A stretch of 64,000 nucleotides of DNA from Clusia tigrina (Eukaryota > Arthropoda > Insecta > Diptera > Clusiidae), in NCBI GenBank assembly GCA_920105625.2, contig OV050032.1, forward strand, positions 131,027,810 to 131,091,809. Direction: 5' to 3'. Within the stretch, counting starts at the first letter, position 1; every line of letters begins with the position of its first letter. Of the stretch, positions 35,064 to 46,000 are shown in pieces. Under the pieces are notes generated by a model, which had not been told where the DNA came from, made no database searches, and saw only the letters and a program-made list of their open reading frames with translations. The translations under genes and the position numbers were made by a program.

Positions 35064-38000
35064 TGAAATTATGTGTTTTGAAAAGAAAAGAAAGTTGAAT
35101 TTATATTGTGTTGAAAATAATTTATTTACGATTTTTCTACATTTTTTTCAATGTAACGCAGCTAGATAAACAAAATGTTTTGTTTTCTGTTCCGGTGCGC
35201 AAATGTACAGACAAGATGGTTTTCCAACTCGTGAACACGCCACGTATAGCTGGCCGTGTGAAAAACATGGCATTTCCAGATTTATGCCACACACTTCCAG
35301 CGACTGTCCTTGTGACCTGTTGATTGTCATCGCAAATGCAAGTTTCACTGGAAACTGAATACATTTGAACTGAAATGGCAAATCGTTGGAACTCAAAGGA
35401 ATTCGTGGAATCAAGCATTCTGCCCCCTTGTAAGTCCGTTTCAAAATTCTTGCAACTATCACATTATTCGATAGCTGCGTCACAATCAGTCGGGTTCCAT
35501 TACACAGTTTCGGCGCATGAAGATTGCGAAGCAAAATAATGACAGATCCAACTGTGAGACACAAATGATGCGGCGGCATGCCAGGCAAATCGAAAGAATT
35601 TAGAAATTCCACTGGATAATTCACGGCTTCGTCTTCATTTTCAATACGATCGATCGATTTGTATGAGCGCAAATCTCCCGGAATTTGACTTTGAATCGTT
35701 CAGTTTAAGTCATTAACATCGGTATTTTTGGCAGCTAAAATTGCGCGTGCACTCAACCGATCGTAGTTACGATAATTTTGGCCAATGTTCGGATAAACAT
35801 TCGTGATGAGTTCAGCTTCCGTTGAAGTGAATTGACAAGTGGCAGGTGGAATTGATATCAAACCACTGGAAGTATCAACCGGAATTTGTCCATTTCCAAT
35901 TCTTAGCAGTTCTTTAGAGAAAACTTCTGCGGTGTTATCCTGTTGCAGGAAAACTCGCATATTCACAGTCAATCGTATGGTTTTCACGTACCGCCACAAA
36001 TACGATCACTTGAGACATGCGTTCAATTCATCTGCCGCTGTTGATTTCGGAATAACAGGAAGGGTTTGTCTAAAATCGCCTGCTAACAGTATCATTGCGC
36101 CACTAAAGCGATGATTATTATTCCTCAGATCTTTCATTGTTGTGTCAAGTGCTTCTAGAGACCGTTTGTGAGCCATTGTCCACTCATCCCATACTATCAG
36201 TTTACAATTCTTCAACACTTTTGCCATAGCTGATTGCTTTGAAATGTTGCAAACAGGTGTTTCACTGATGTGCATGTTTAACGGAAGCTTCAGTGCCGAA
36301 TGTGCCGTTCTTCCACCTTCTAGTAGAGTTGCAGCAATCCCAGTAGATGCGAGAGCCAACGCAATGCCACTTTGAGATCGTATTGTTGCCAAAATCAATG
36401 ATTTCAGGAACGTTTTCCTAGTTCCGCCGGGCGCATCAAGAAAAAATAGTCCACCGTTTCCATCATTGACAGTCTTCATCAATTCATCATACGCACTCGT
36501 TTGCTGCTCATTCAATAATGGAACATTTCTTTGTACTTGTTGTTCCAAAGTTATTCTGTCGTATGCACGCTCACGTTCCAATTAACGATTCAGTACATCT
36601 CTGATTTGACGATTTGGCGCTTGCATATGAATTTCAGTCAATAGTTTGCCATTCATAAGCAAACACAAATCTTCAATCAACACCAATGCTTCATTGTAGA
36701 TGTCATCGTTCATTTGCAATTCTGAATTCCATGTTGCCACTCGAATCCGATGTAAAATGTCTTCGGCAATGTAATTTTTGTACGTATCCCATAATTGAAG
36801 CGGATTTGAAGGCTGACATGTCGAAATGATCATCGCGAAAAGTGTGCGAACTTCAATGGCATGCGAAGTAGCTATCGCATCGTCCATCGTTTGATTCCAG
36901 TGATTATCATGTTCCAGCAATTGTAATTGCTGGCATGCTTCTCAAAAAGTTGCACACACTGTACCATTCACAGTACGCAATGACTCAAATAAAGTTGAAC
37001 CGCTTACATTAATCAATAGCAACCGAAGGTAGAAGCAATCGTCGTTTTTCGGGGTGATTGTGTAAATTCGTCCTAATGCATTAGTTGAGAACACACCTGG
37101 ATGTCCATCTACTGGTTGGCCTTGCTTTCTGCGTAACCATTTCTTCGACGATGCATTCCATGTATAATATAGAGGCATTTCCGAATAAAGCAATGTTTTC
37201 GCAAACGGATCACTGGCGCAAGTTGAGAAAAAACTCGTCAATATTGTTGCTGCTGGTGTTTCCGCTCGCTGTACTGCATTCTCTGGGTTGAAATACACTT
37301 TTTGCCATTCTCCAAATGAACTGCGAGATGCACAACAGTCGGAATACGCTCATGAATTACAAAAGAAAATATTCTCCAAAGCGCTTCATTGCAGTTCACG
37401 TATTGACCCATTTGATACTTGCTGATCCTATCTCGTTCAAGGCCAATAACCGCCATGTCGCTTCCTTTGGTGACGTACTTGCAAACGTATTTGATCAATT
37501 TCACAGAACCGCAATACTCAACATTGATATGAGTTTTGAATGTCTTAGACAATATTGGCGAATATGGTACGATCCATGTGTTGTCAACTTCGATATTCAC
37601 TCCTCTAAATTGAATCCTGAATGTTCTGCAATTGTTGTCTGATGAGTGACGCCGAGTGGATATCCATCATTTCCAGTTTGCGTTTCCGAAAGAAAAGCAC
37701 GTGGATAGTGTTTCGTGCATTTAATGTCAGACATACAAACCGAAGTGGGATTGTAGTGTCCGCAAGGTCCATGAACCATATTGGTTTTCACCACTTCGTA
37801 TAATTCTGGATCTATCTCTGGATCAGGAATTTCCGCAGAAATGATGTAATCAATTTGATCTGGTGTATTCTTGTCCACCATCCAAAGAAGAATGTGTGCG
37901 TGCGGCAAACCTCTTTTTTGCCACCCAACAGAGTACATCCAGCATCTAACAGCACCATATATACGTTGCTTCACGAAAAAAGTCCATCAAATATCGTAGC

Positions 38001-38463
38001 TGTGGTTTGAAAACTCGTGCTGTGACATCGTGACGATCGCTTGGTGATTGACCTCGATTCAATAATTCCGTTATCTGTGGGCATTTTGGATTGCAAGTGA
38101 ATGTAACAAACAAATCCGGCCGTCCATAATTCTGCACGTATGTCATCGCATCCTGCGAGTACTCGTGCATGTGCCTTGGGCTGCCAATGTATGTTGATGG
38201 CAAAATCGTGAGTCGGTCAAGGTTTGTCACATCTTCATCGCTATTGACCGCATCTCGCAAGTGAATATACTCTTCAGATCGAAGCTTGGTCTGATTGAAG
38301 CGAATAAAATTGAGTCGGTCTGTCTCCATCGTCACGTACACATCAACTGCATACTGTTGAAATAATCGGCGATATCTCAAGAGATGGTTGTCAATTCCTT
38401 CGCGAATCATCAATCGATACGCGTAAAGGTTCATTGCACTGACCTTCTTATTTCTATCTACAC

Positions 38464-38521
38464 CTAAAAGTTAACAAAAAATGAAGTTACAATCAAGAGT
38501 GTTTGTTTTTCTTTTACTAAC
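38464..38521 (-). other. Apparent intron in Helitron Rep (58 bases)
   Basis: On the minus strand GTTAGT...TTTTAG interrupts the Rep frame between INPANR and VDRNKKVSAM. Removing it restores a continuous frame through the conserved N-terminal block, so it is a spliceosomal intron by position and borders. Confidence 0.7.
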
Positions 38522-39020
38522 GATTGGCAGGATTGATCATGTTGTATCTCAAGTGATATCCATCTTCACCACGGCAGAACATAAGCGGATATTGTAGTGA
38601 GTCATACGATCGATGAGTTTCACTGATTCGCTCTAATGCATCTCCAGCTCGACGGTTAATAACAATATCACGGGATTCTAAATTATCGCCAACAACAACA
38701 ATTGATATTTCATCGGCCGTCGGTGCATTATATTGCCGTTCATGAGTGCCTGCTGGTCGTTTGTCCGCTTTTATGACGATTCTGTGATCATCAGAGGGCA
38801 TCCTTTCTAACGAAGTTTTGAATAATCGAATTAGTTCGTTGTGTTCATGCAACATTTCTTGCAATTGCTGCACAATTTCTCTTTTCGTCGCATTGAAAAT
38901 TGCACAACGTCGATTCACTTCTTCATTTGAATATCCAAGGAAATATATTTGGAGATATTTGTGATCTTGATCAGGATGCGGCAACAGCGATCCAGCAAGT
39001 TGCTAAATTTGCCCGTGAAT

Positions 39021-39099
39021 CTGTATAGTTGCAGACAAATATGTTAATTTCTGTATTATATTCGCGAGATAATAAGTGTTAGATTGTTGGTGAACTAAC
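39021..39099 (-). other. Second apparent intron in Helitron Rep (79 bases)
   Basis: On the minus strand GTTAGT...TATACAG lies between NCNPTFK and IHGQI. Its removal joins two halves of the conserved block before LPHPDQDHKYL. A TAG follows a few codons later. Confidence 0.7.
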
Positions 39100-41354
39100 C
39101 TTGAATGTAGGATTGCAATTATTTTCATTCACAATTTCCCCACCAAACGACATCATTTGAAAACAATCTTGGAACTTTGTAGAAAATGATTCGAATTTTG
39201 TGATTCAACGTAAAGCAACGACCGCAATGGCTCTGGTGGAGGAAGTTACTCTGGTAATTTCACTTTTCCGCTTGCGCAACACAATCCGGCCGGTTCTTTT
39301 GGAAATTTCAGTGCATCGCAATGCGGGCAAACGACAGACATCGAACCAAATCGAACTGATGCGTGCGCACCGTATTCAATGTCGGCTCATATCGAAAGGC
39401 TGCACGTTCGATATTCAAATTAGGCAATCGTTGTTGTTGCTGGCGCTGTCGGTGAGCAGCCAAACGTTGTTCTCTTGCTTCATGAATTTCCTGAGCAGGA
39501 ACTTGTCTTCTTCTCAATCGTTGTTGCTCATTGTAAGCTTCGTGAGCCTCTTGTGATTGTCGCGCACGATGTTCAATCATTCCGATTCGAGCAGATTCCC
39601 TTGCAGTAGCATTTTCCTCTTCCGTACGACGTGCTGTATAATTACGTTAGTCCGTTGTACGTCGGGAACGCCGACCGATATTAGCGCGACCTCTTTGTGG
39701 CATCGTAACAAATTTCAATCTGTAATTGATCACTTTGTATGAAACAAACATAAAGTTTTCACGGAATAATTTTCAATAATTTACCTTTTGAATAGCCGAA
39801 ATAAAGAAAGCAAACGACCGAAATTGAACGATTCAAATAATTTACAAATCAGCTTAAGACATAACACAAATAAATTCCAATGGAAATGAGGTTAGGTATT
39901 CACCAACAAACGAAAATGATGAACTCCCTTTTTTTGTTTGAAATGTCAATAATATCACTCAAAAAGTGATGATCCACAGATTTAAAATCAAATATTTCGT
40001 GAATGTAAACAATTTAACAATTTAATGTAATGAATTTAACTCGAGAAATCAATTAAAATTTGGAAAAATGTCAGAAAGTCAATTGACCGTGTCCGCACTG
40101 TTCGAATAAACAAATCAGAAAGAACAAACAATATACGCAGCTGTCAAAATAAATAAGCGTCTACAGCTCCATCTGTTGAGTTATTGGAGTATCAGTTAGT
40201 GCTTATAACACCAATATGAAACTAAATGTGCGCGTGCAGCACCACGCACATACAAAAAAAATAAGAACAAAAAGTGAGATTAGGTTTTTCTAGTTTTCGA
40301 ATTTTCTAAATATTCCGATTTTTCCGAATGTTTTGAGATCGATAGATTCGCAACAAACAATTGGAAAAAAAAATTTGAAAGAAAAAAAATTTTGTGTGGA
40401 AAAAAGTCCGTTTTGGAATTTTTAATTTTTCCGACTTTTCTTCAGGAAAAGTATAAGATTTTTTTTTAATTCTAAACCTTCCCAGATCCACAACGAACAA
40501 CCTCTGAAAATACCATCAAGATTGGTCCAGCCGTTCTCGATTGTTAGCGTCACTAACAAACAAACATTCATTTTTATATATACTCGTATAGATGATTAAA
40601 ACTGGAATTATACTAATAATAATAATTAATAGTAAGAGACTACATCCATGTGAAATTTTACTGTGGAATTTTAATTCATTTATATTTCTTACATTGACTT
40701 GGTGTCCTCTTCTACGAGTATTTGTTCGAATGATATTCTATGAGTAAAATTTTTGTTTAAATTTCTGTTCACCAAAACGAATCTTTCTTGTATTGATTCA
40801 ATTAAATTAGAAAAATAGTAATCTTTAATTCTTATTGAGCAATTATTATAATTTATTAAATAGCTTCCATTCAATGTAGTTTCATTTGTTCTATTATTTC
40901 TAGATCTTTGTAATTTATGAGTTTACAATTAGACTTAGTTATACAGTATTTACTTATTTCTAATTCTTTTAAGTGTTTATTTTCTTCGTATTTCTAAGTT
41001 TTATTTTCAAAATCAAAAATTTCTTCTTTATCAAAGTCTATTTCATTAAATTCCTTATTTGGTATATATACTCGTATAATATATCTTAATTTTACTACAA
41101 CAAAAGTTTTTGGGATTTTTATACAGAAAATTAAATAAGTATTATTAAATAACGCTGTACCCATTTGTAAATATTTTAGTTTATAATAGTCAATTTCATA
41201 TTTCTCAATTTCTTTACTTGTCAAAATATTTGGGTGTACAATGCCATACTTCGAGGAAACAACATTATCTTGGAGTTGCTCTATTTTATTTTTCAATAAC
41301 TGTATTTTAGTAAATTGTTCTAAATATAAATTTTGTTCATATTCCTCATCTAGG

Positions 41355-41917
41355 AGACTTTTTTCAACGATTTGTACTTTTCCGCTCGAAATATGATTTG
41401 TCACGTGAAAAAAGGTCGAAAAAATACAAAAATTACAATGTCTCAAAAACTGTTCAATGAAAAAAAATTTAACCTTGATTTTCGACTTCAGCAGACATGA
41501 AAAAAATTTTATTTTGTAAACTAGTGTTATATGCGTTCTTTTTCTGTTTGAATACCACACGTCTAAAAAAAAACACAATTTACAAAATATTATAATATTA
41601 TACCCACAGAATAACTTTATGTACTTATGTATGTACATATGTAGGAGAAGATAAAGAAGTGCAGACATGATGAAAGAAAAGCAATCGGGTTAGAGTAGAC
41701 GGTTTGCCTTAATGTTGACAGAGGGAATACATATATAAAATGGAATAAATACTAAGATGTAATTATATATTATTTAAATGTTGACCGCAAATTATGATAC
41801 ACTTTATGCGGGATTTACACAAAAGTAAACATAAACAAAACAAGAAACTGCTTTTAACAATAAGAACAATACATTTTTTGTGATTATGCGGTATACGTAA
41901 AAATAATTTCGTTTAAA
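41355..41917. other. Unassigned DNA between copy C and the Harbinger relic
   Basis: AT-rich sequence starting where env homology ends. One long minus-strand frame continues from env into this DNA, but its residues show no domain. It is probably the original target or another decayed element. Nothing further can be said. Confidence 0.4.
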
Positions 41918-42372
41918 GGTGCGTCTCCAATGTTGGCTTAGATTGGAGTGGGTTTTCTTATTCACTCACACTCGCTATTATCTACATAATGAGATCTTTT
42001 TTTCTCAACCTGACGTTGTACTCTAGAGTAGAACGCGTTCTATTTTAGCTTGAAATTTTCCCAAATCTTTTCGAAAAATTGTTCGAAATTGTAATGATAC
42101 GGTTTAAAATAGATAACAATCGTTGAAGCTCTTTTAAAATTCGAATTCGATAATTGTTCACACTTGGCAGTTAGATTTGAAAAATGCCGGGCAATTTCGC
42201 GCAATTGGTCTTTATTAGCCTTTGGTATGTACTTCGCATGTAACTTTCCAACATGACGTCAGTAGTCTCCTTTATTATTTGATGAATTGTTGTTTTTCCC
42301 ATACAAAATGCAGATGACAGACTACTATATCTCATTCCAGAATCTAAAAACCTACAAAAGTCTACTACGAGT

Positions 42373-42931
42373 TGTTTGGGAGTTTTTATACCCAAACAAC
42401 ATTAATCACCATGATCATCCCCACGGTACCATACAAATTCACATCTGGTATCCCTGGATACCAATATCAACATTACATATGCATAAGTCAGCTCATATTT
42501 ACATACATATTAACTAAGGCAAATCAGTCAAAGTTTTACGGTTATCGTTTTGTCATAATTTGTGCATGCATTCCCTTTACACCGCTAACAATACCCCTCA
42601 AGTTGGACCTACACATTAAGCAACAGTTAGAGTTTTTGTCTCTGTTGTTTTGCGCTTGTGTTTTGTTGTTGTGTTATTGGAAGTAAATGCAATTTCTGCT
42701 GTAGAGTTTTTTTAACATTAACTTCGAGAAGAAGTTCAAGAAGATTTTAAAAGGAGTATGAAAAATATTGTTGACTAGCGAAGAGCTCCTCAAGAACAAT
42801 AAAAAATAAAAAATTAAATAATTAATAGTTGATATTAAATTCCTTGTAAATTTACTAAGAAAATAATAAATGAATTTTTATTAAAAGAAAAGAACCCCTC
42901 GTTTAAGCTTCTTAAACAGAAGCTCTCATAC
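42373..42931 (+). repeat. BEL1 5' LTR
   Basis: 559 bases. It starts with an 8-bp inverted repeat, TGTTTGGG ... CCCAAACA, covering the first 26 bases, and ends CTCTCATAC. It carries poly-A signals near the 3' side. The 3' LTR is the same length. Confidence 0.92.
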
Positions 42932-42938
42932 TTAAAAG

Positions 42939-42956
42939 TGGTGCCGAAACCAGGGA
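42939..42956 (+). other. BEL1 primer binding site
   Basis: TGGTGCCGAAACCAGGGA begins 7 bases after the 5' LTR, the usual place and TGG start for a tRNA-primed site. I cannot name the tRNA with confidence. Confidence 0.6.
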
Positions 42957-43074
42957 ACTGTCCATGTGCTGACACAAATCCCTCATATTTTACATAAAAA
43001 AGTTACTGCCGTCGTGCTACGGATAACATAAACTCATTTTGTTGCCACGAATTTCGTGCTAAATTCACTACAAA

Positions 43075-46000
43075 ATGGAGACAGTTATTGAAGATCAACA
43101 TAATATAATCAACTATATCGCTCGTATGGAGCAATCTTTTAATGCTAAACTAAAGGAGCGTAAGTCCAAAGGTTATGCTCAAGCTATGCTCGAAGACTTG
43201 GAGCAGAATTTCAAATTATTTAAAGATGGCCACGAGTTGGTTATGAGCATAGTTCGAGAACAGTCCCTCGCGGAGAAGGATGTACCCTACCTAAGTACCA
43301 ATATGTATTACACTTGTTGTGATACATATATCTCATTTAAAACTATTATTCTTGATTTAATGTTTGAATTTGATTCTCCACAGACTCCAACCGCAAGTAC
43401 ATTCGCCGCAAGCAGCCGCAACGAAACATTTGTCGCCGGAGTACGACTGCCAAAAATACAACTTCCAACATTTTCTGGAGATTATCTCAATTGGGTCTCT
43501 TATCGCGATACGTTTTTGTCACTAGTTCATGAAGCAGCGTCACTCACTGGTATCCAGAAATTTTTATATTTGAAAAGTTCGTGCACAGGTACTCCCCTTT
43601 CTATGATCAACGAATATCCAGTTGCCGGTTCTAGCTATGCACTTGCATGGGAAGCTCTCGAGAGGAGATTTCACAATGAAAGAAAGCTTGTCAATCAAAT
43701 CTTAAAGCGATTATTTTCCATACCGCCCACCAAGGGAAATGTTTATTCTATTAAAGAACTTCTCGATACCACCAGAAATTGTTTTGCACAACTAAAAGCA
43801 TTAAAAATCGATACTACAACCTGGGATTCGATTTTGATTTATTTGACGTCTCAGAAGCTAGACGTTCAAACCCGCAAAGAATGGGAGCAGTCGCTCAAGG
43901 CCAGCACAACGGTACATCCTATGACTGAAATGCTTGTTTTTTTGGAAACTACTTTTAGAGCTTTGGAATGTGTTGAAGAAGCAAATATTCCAAGCAGTTC
44001 AAACAAAAGTTATGGGGACAGCAAATTTGAAAATCGTCGTAAGCCAACGAAAATTGTTCGAGCCCACACAGCTACTTCTACTATGTTGGATGAAAACTGC
44101 CCGTGCTGCAACAAACGTCATCCGTTATACAAATGTTTTAAATTTGCAACGATATCTTCAGCAGAGAAGAAAAACATCGTCAATCAACATCGGCTGTGTC
44201 GAAACTGTCTTCGTACCGGACATTTATAAGCCGCATGTAAGTTGAAGTCAGTTTGTCAAAACTGTAGTGAGCCACATCACACTATTGTCCACAACGAGTA
44301 ATATTCTGGAAACACCTCGTTGACAACTGCTACGACACCAAATGCTACAGCAAACCAGACTTTTGCTCAACCTCCTACTACTTCTACTCCTACAACTGCA
44401 ACATCTGTAAGTACGCTTCACTCCAATATGAATACATGCCATATAAATCCTGCCTTACTTGCCACAGTAAAGGTAATTATAAAAACTAATAAGTCTGCTT
44501 ATAGTGTAAAAGCCCTTGTAGACCAAGGATCTCAGGTCTCATTTATATCTGAGGAATTAGCCCAGCTATTGCCCATACCGAAATTAAAAACGCATGTCGA
44601 TGTCTGTGGGATTGGAGGAAACAAATCCGTCACGGTGAAGAAGTCCGTAAATTTAAATCTCTACTCCACATATGATCAACAATTTGAATTGCCGATAACT
44701 GCACTTGTTGTACCATCAGTTTCATCATATATTCCCCCCAAATTAAATTTGATCACAATTCCAGATTTACCAGAAAATCATCTTGCCGATAAAGATTTCT
44801 TGTTAGCAGAAAAAATTGATCTCCTTCTCGGAAATGACGTCTATGGTGATCTATTACTAGCTCAGACGAAAAAATTAGAAAATGGTCTATTTTTACAAGA
44901 AACTCATTTTGGATACATGGTTTCTGGGTCTCCAAGATCAAATTTGTCCGCAGCAACAATTTCTGCTAATTTGTGTTCGCTAGAAAATCAGCTACGCCTA
45001 TTTTGGGAACAGGAAGAATTTGTAGATGAGAAACAATTCACACCCGAAGAGATGTTATGTGAAAAATTGTTTAATGAAACGCATACTAGAGATGATACCG
45101 GACGCTATACTGTCCATTTACCCTTCAAGAGTATACTTCAAGGTCAACCCCCTCCAACTTTTTCCCACACGGACTACAATGCGCTTAAACGGTTAAAACA
45201 GCTCGAATCTACTTTCAAAAATAAACCTCAATTTGCTGAGGAATATAAGAAATTCATGACGGAGTATGAAACGCTTAACCATATGGTAAAACTTGATGCA
45301 GCTAAGTTATTTGATCCCCTAGGCTGGTTATCTCCCACAACTATAAAAGCGAAAATTATGTTCCAGCTACTATGGAAACTAAAACGCGATTGGGATGATA
45401 CACTACCAGAACAGATTCAAAACGAATGGATAAATTTTCGATCAAGGCTGAAGTCTTTTGAGAAAATACGAATTCCTCGATGGCTTGGATATACATCTAA
45501 ACAATCTACAATTGACCTTCACGGCTTTAGTGATGCATCACTAACTGCCTACGCTGCTGTTGTCTACGCTCGAATTGTAGCTGAATCTGGTGAGATAATT
45601 ATTAATTTATTACAGGCAAAAACAAAGGTAGCCCCTTTAAAAAATGAAACAATTCCGAGACTGGAATTAAGTGCAGCTACGCTTTTAGCAAAATTGATCG
45701 CTAAAATTAAATCAAACAACGATGTCAACATTGGGTGCATCGTATACTGGACGGATAGTACCATCGTTCTTGCGTGGCTCAAAAATTACAACAGACGGTT
45801 GGAAGTCTACGTGACAAACAGAGTTGCACAAATTCATAAACTTTGCGACGTCACCGATTGGAGATATGTTCCATCAGCTGATAACCCTGCAGATTGCGCT
45901 TCTCGCGGATTATTTCCCGAAGAACTTATCAAGCATTCATTATGGTGGACTGGTCCATCATGGCTGAAAACTGATTCAAATGATTGGCCTTCCTCCCCGG

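Larger units (their letters stand above)
35148..39703 (-). pseudogene. Helitron Rep (HUH/Y2) - Pif1-type helicase, broken
   Basis: From ATG at 39703 (minus strand): an Arg/Gln-rich N-terminus with an in-frame TAA near 39648, then a Cys-containing stretch, then MMSFGGEIVNEN. After an intron comes the N-terminal domain (LPHPDQDHKYLQIYFLGYSN), and after a second intron KKVSAMNLYAYRLMIREG. The Rep domain has FVTFTCNP, the metal-binding GLPHAHILLW (HAH at 37894-37902) and YVCKYVTKG with the two tyrosines (about 37474-37490). The Pif1 helicase has FLDAPGGTRKTF in place of GxGKT, VWDEWTMAHK, LAGDFRQTLPV and at the end FAMTINRSQGQSL. Several stops and frameshifts split it (for example near 39260, 39170, 39004, 37970, 37600, 36940, 36583). 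It is inactive here. Confidence 0.88.
35035..40592 (-). mobile_element. Helitron, 5.56 kb, in env of copy C
   Basis: Env of A and B reads gttttatgattaaaac. In C the insert sits exactly between the A (35034) and T (40593) of this target, as Helitrons do, without target duplication. On the minus strand it begins TCTATACGAG and ends GGGTCACATAG. A 6-bp stem hairpin (CGCAGG/CCTGCG, 35046-35063) lies 11 bases before the 3' end. The final four bases ATAG differ from the usual CTRR. It encodes a broken Rep/helicase. It must be younger than the array. Confidence 0.9.
9849..41354 (-). mobile_element. Tandem array of three env-bearing Ty3/gypsy (errantivirus-type) elements A, B, C
   Basis: Reading the minus strand, each unit runs LTR, primer site, gag, protease, RT, RNase H, integrase, env. 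Unit A spans about 9849-27813, B 27814-34571, and C begins at 34572 and breaks off at 41354. The LTR left of env B directly follows the primer site of A, and the LTR left of env C directly follows the primer site of B, so neighbouring units share an LTR instead of having two each. Later insertions interrupt all three: LOA mosaic and Jockey in A, solo LTR in B, Helitron in C. All three units are defective. Confidence 0.8.
34862..41354 (-). pseudogene. Copy C env remnant, split by a Helitron and truncated
   Basis: The env tail at 34862-35034 resumes at 40593 after the Helitron, and the two halves match copies A and B. An internal deletion of about 85 bases lies near 40888. Two 6-bp insertions (CGAGTA near 40714 and CTCGTA near 41071) are absent from A and B. 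Homology ends abruptly at about 41354 in the upstream half of env, so gag, pol and the 5' LTR of unit C are missing from the window. There is no functional product. Confidence 0.82.

Noticed and set aside
42287..42686. Plus-strand ORFs over the BEL1 5' LTR, repeated in the 3' LTR
   Set aside because: The repeat is explained by the LTR pair and the ORFs have no domain.
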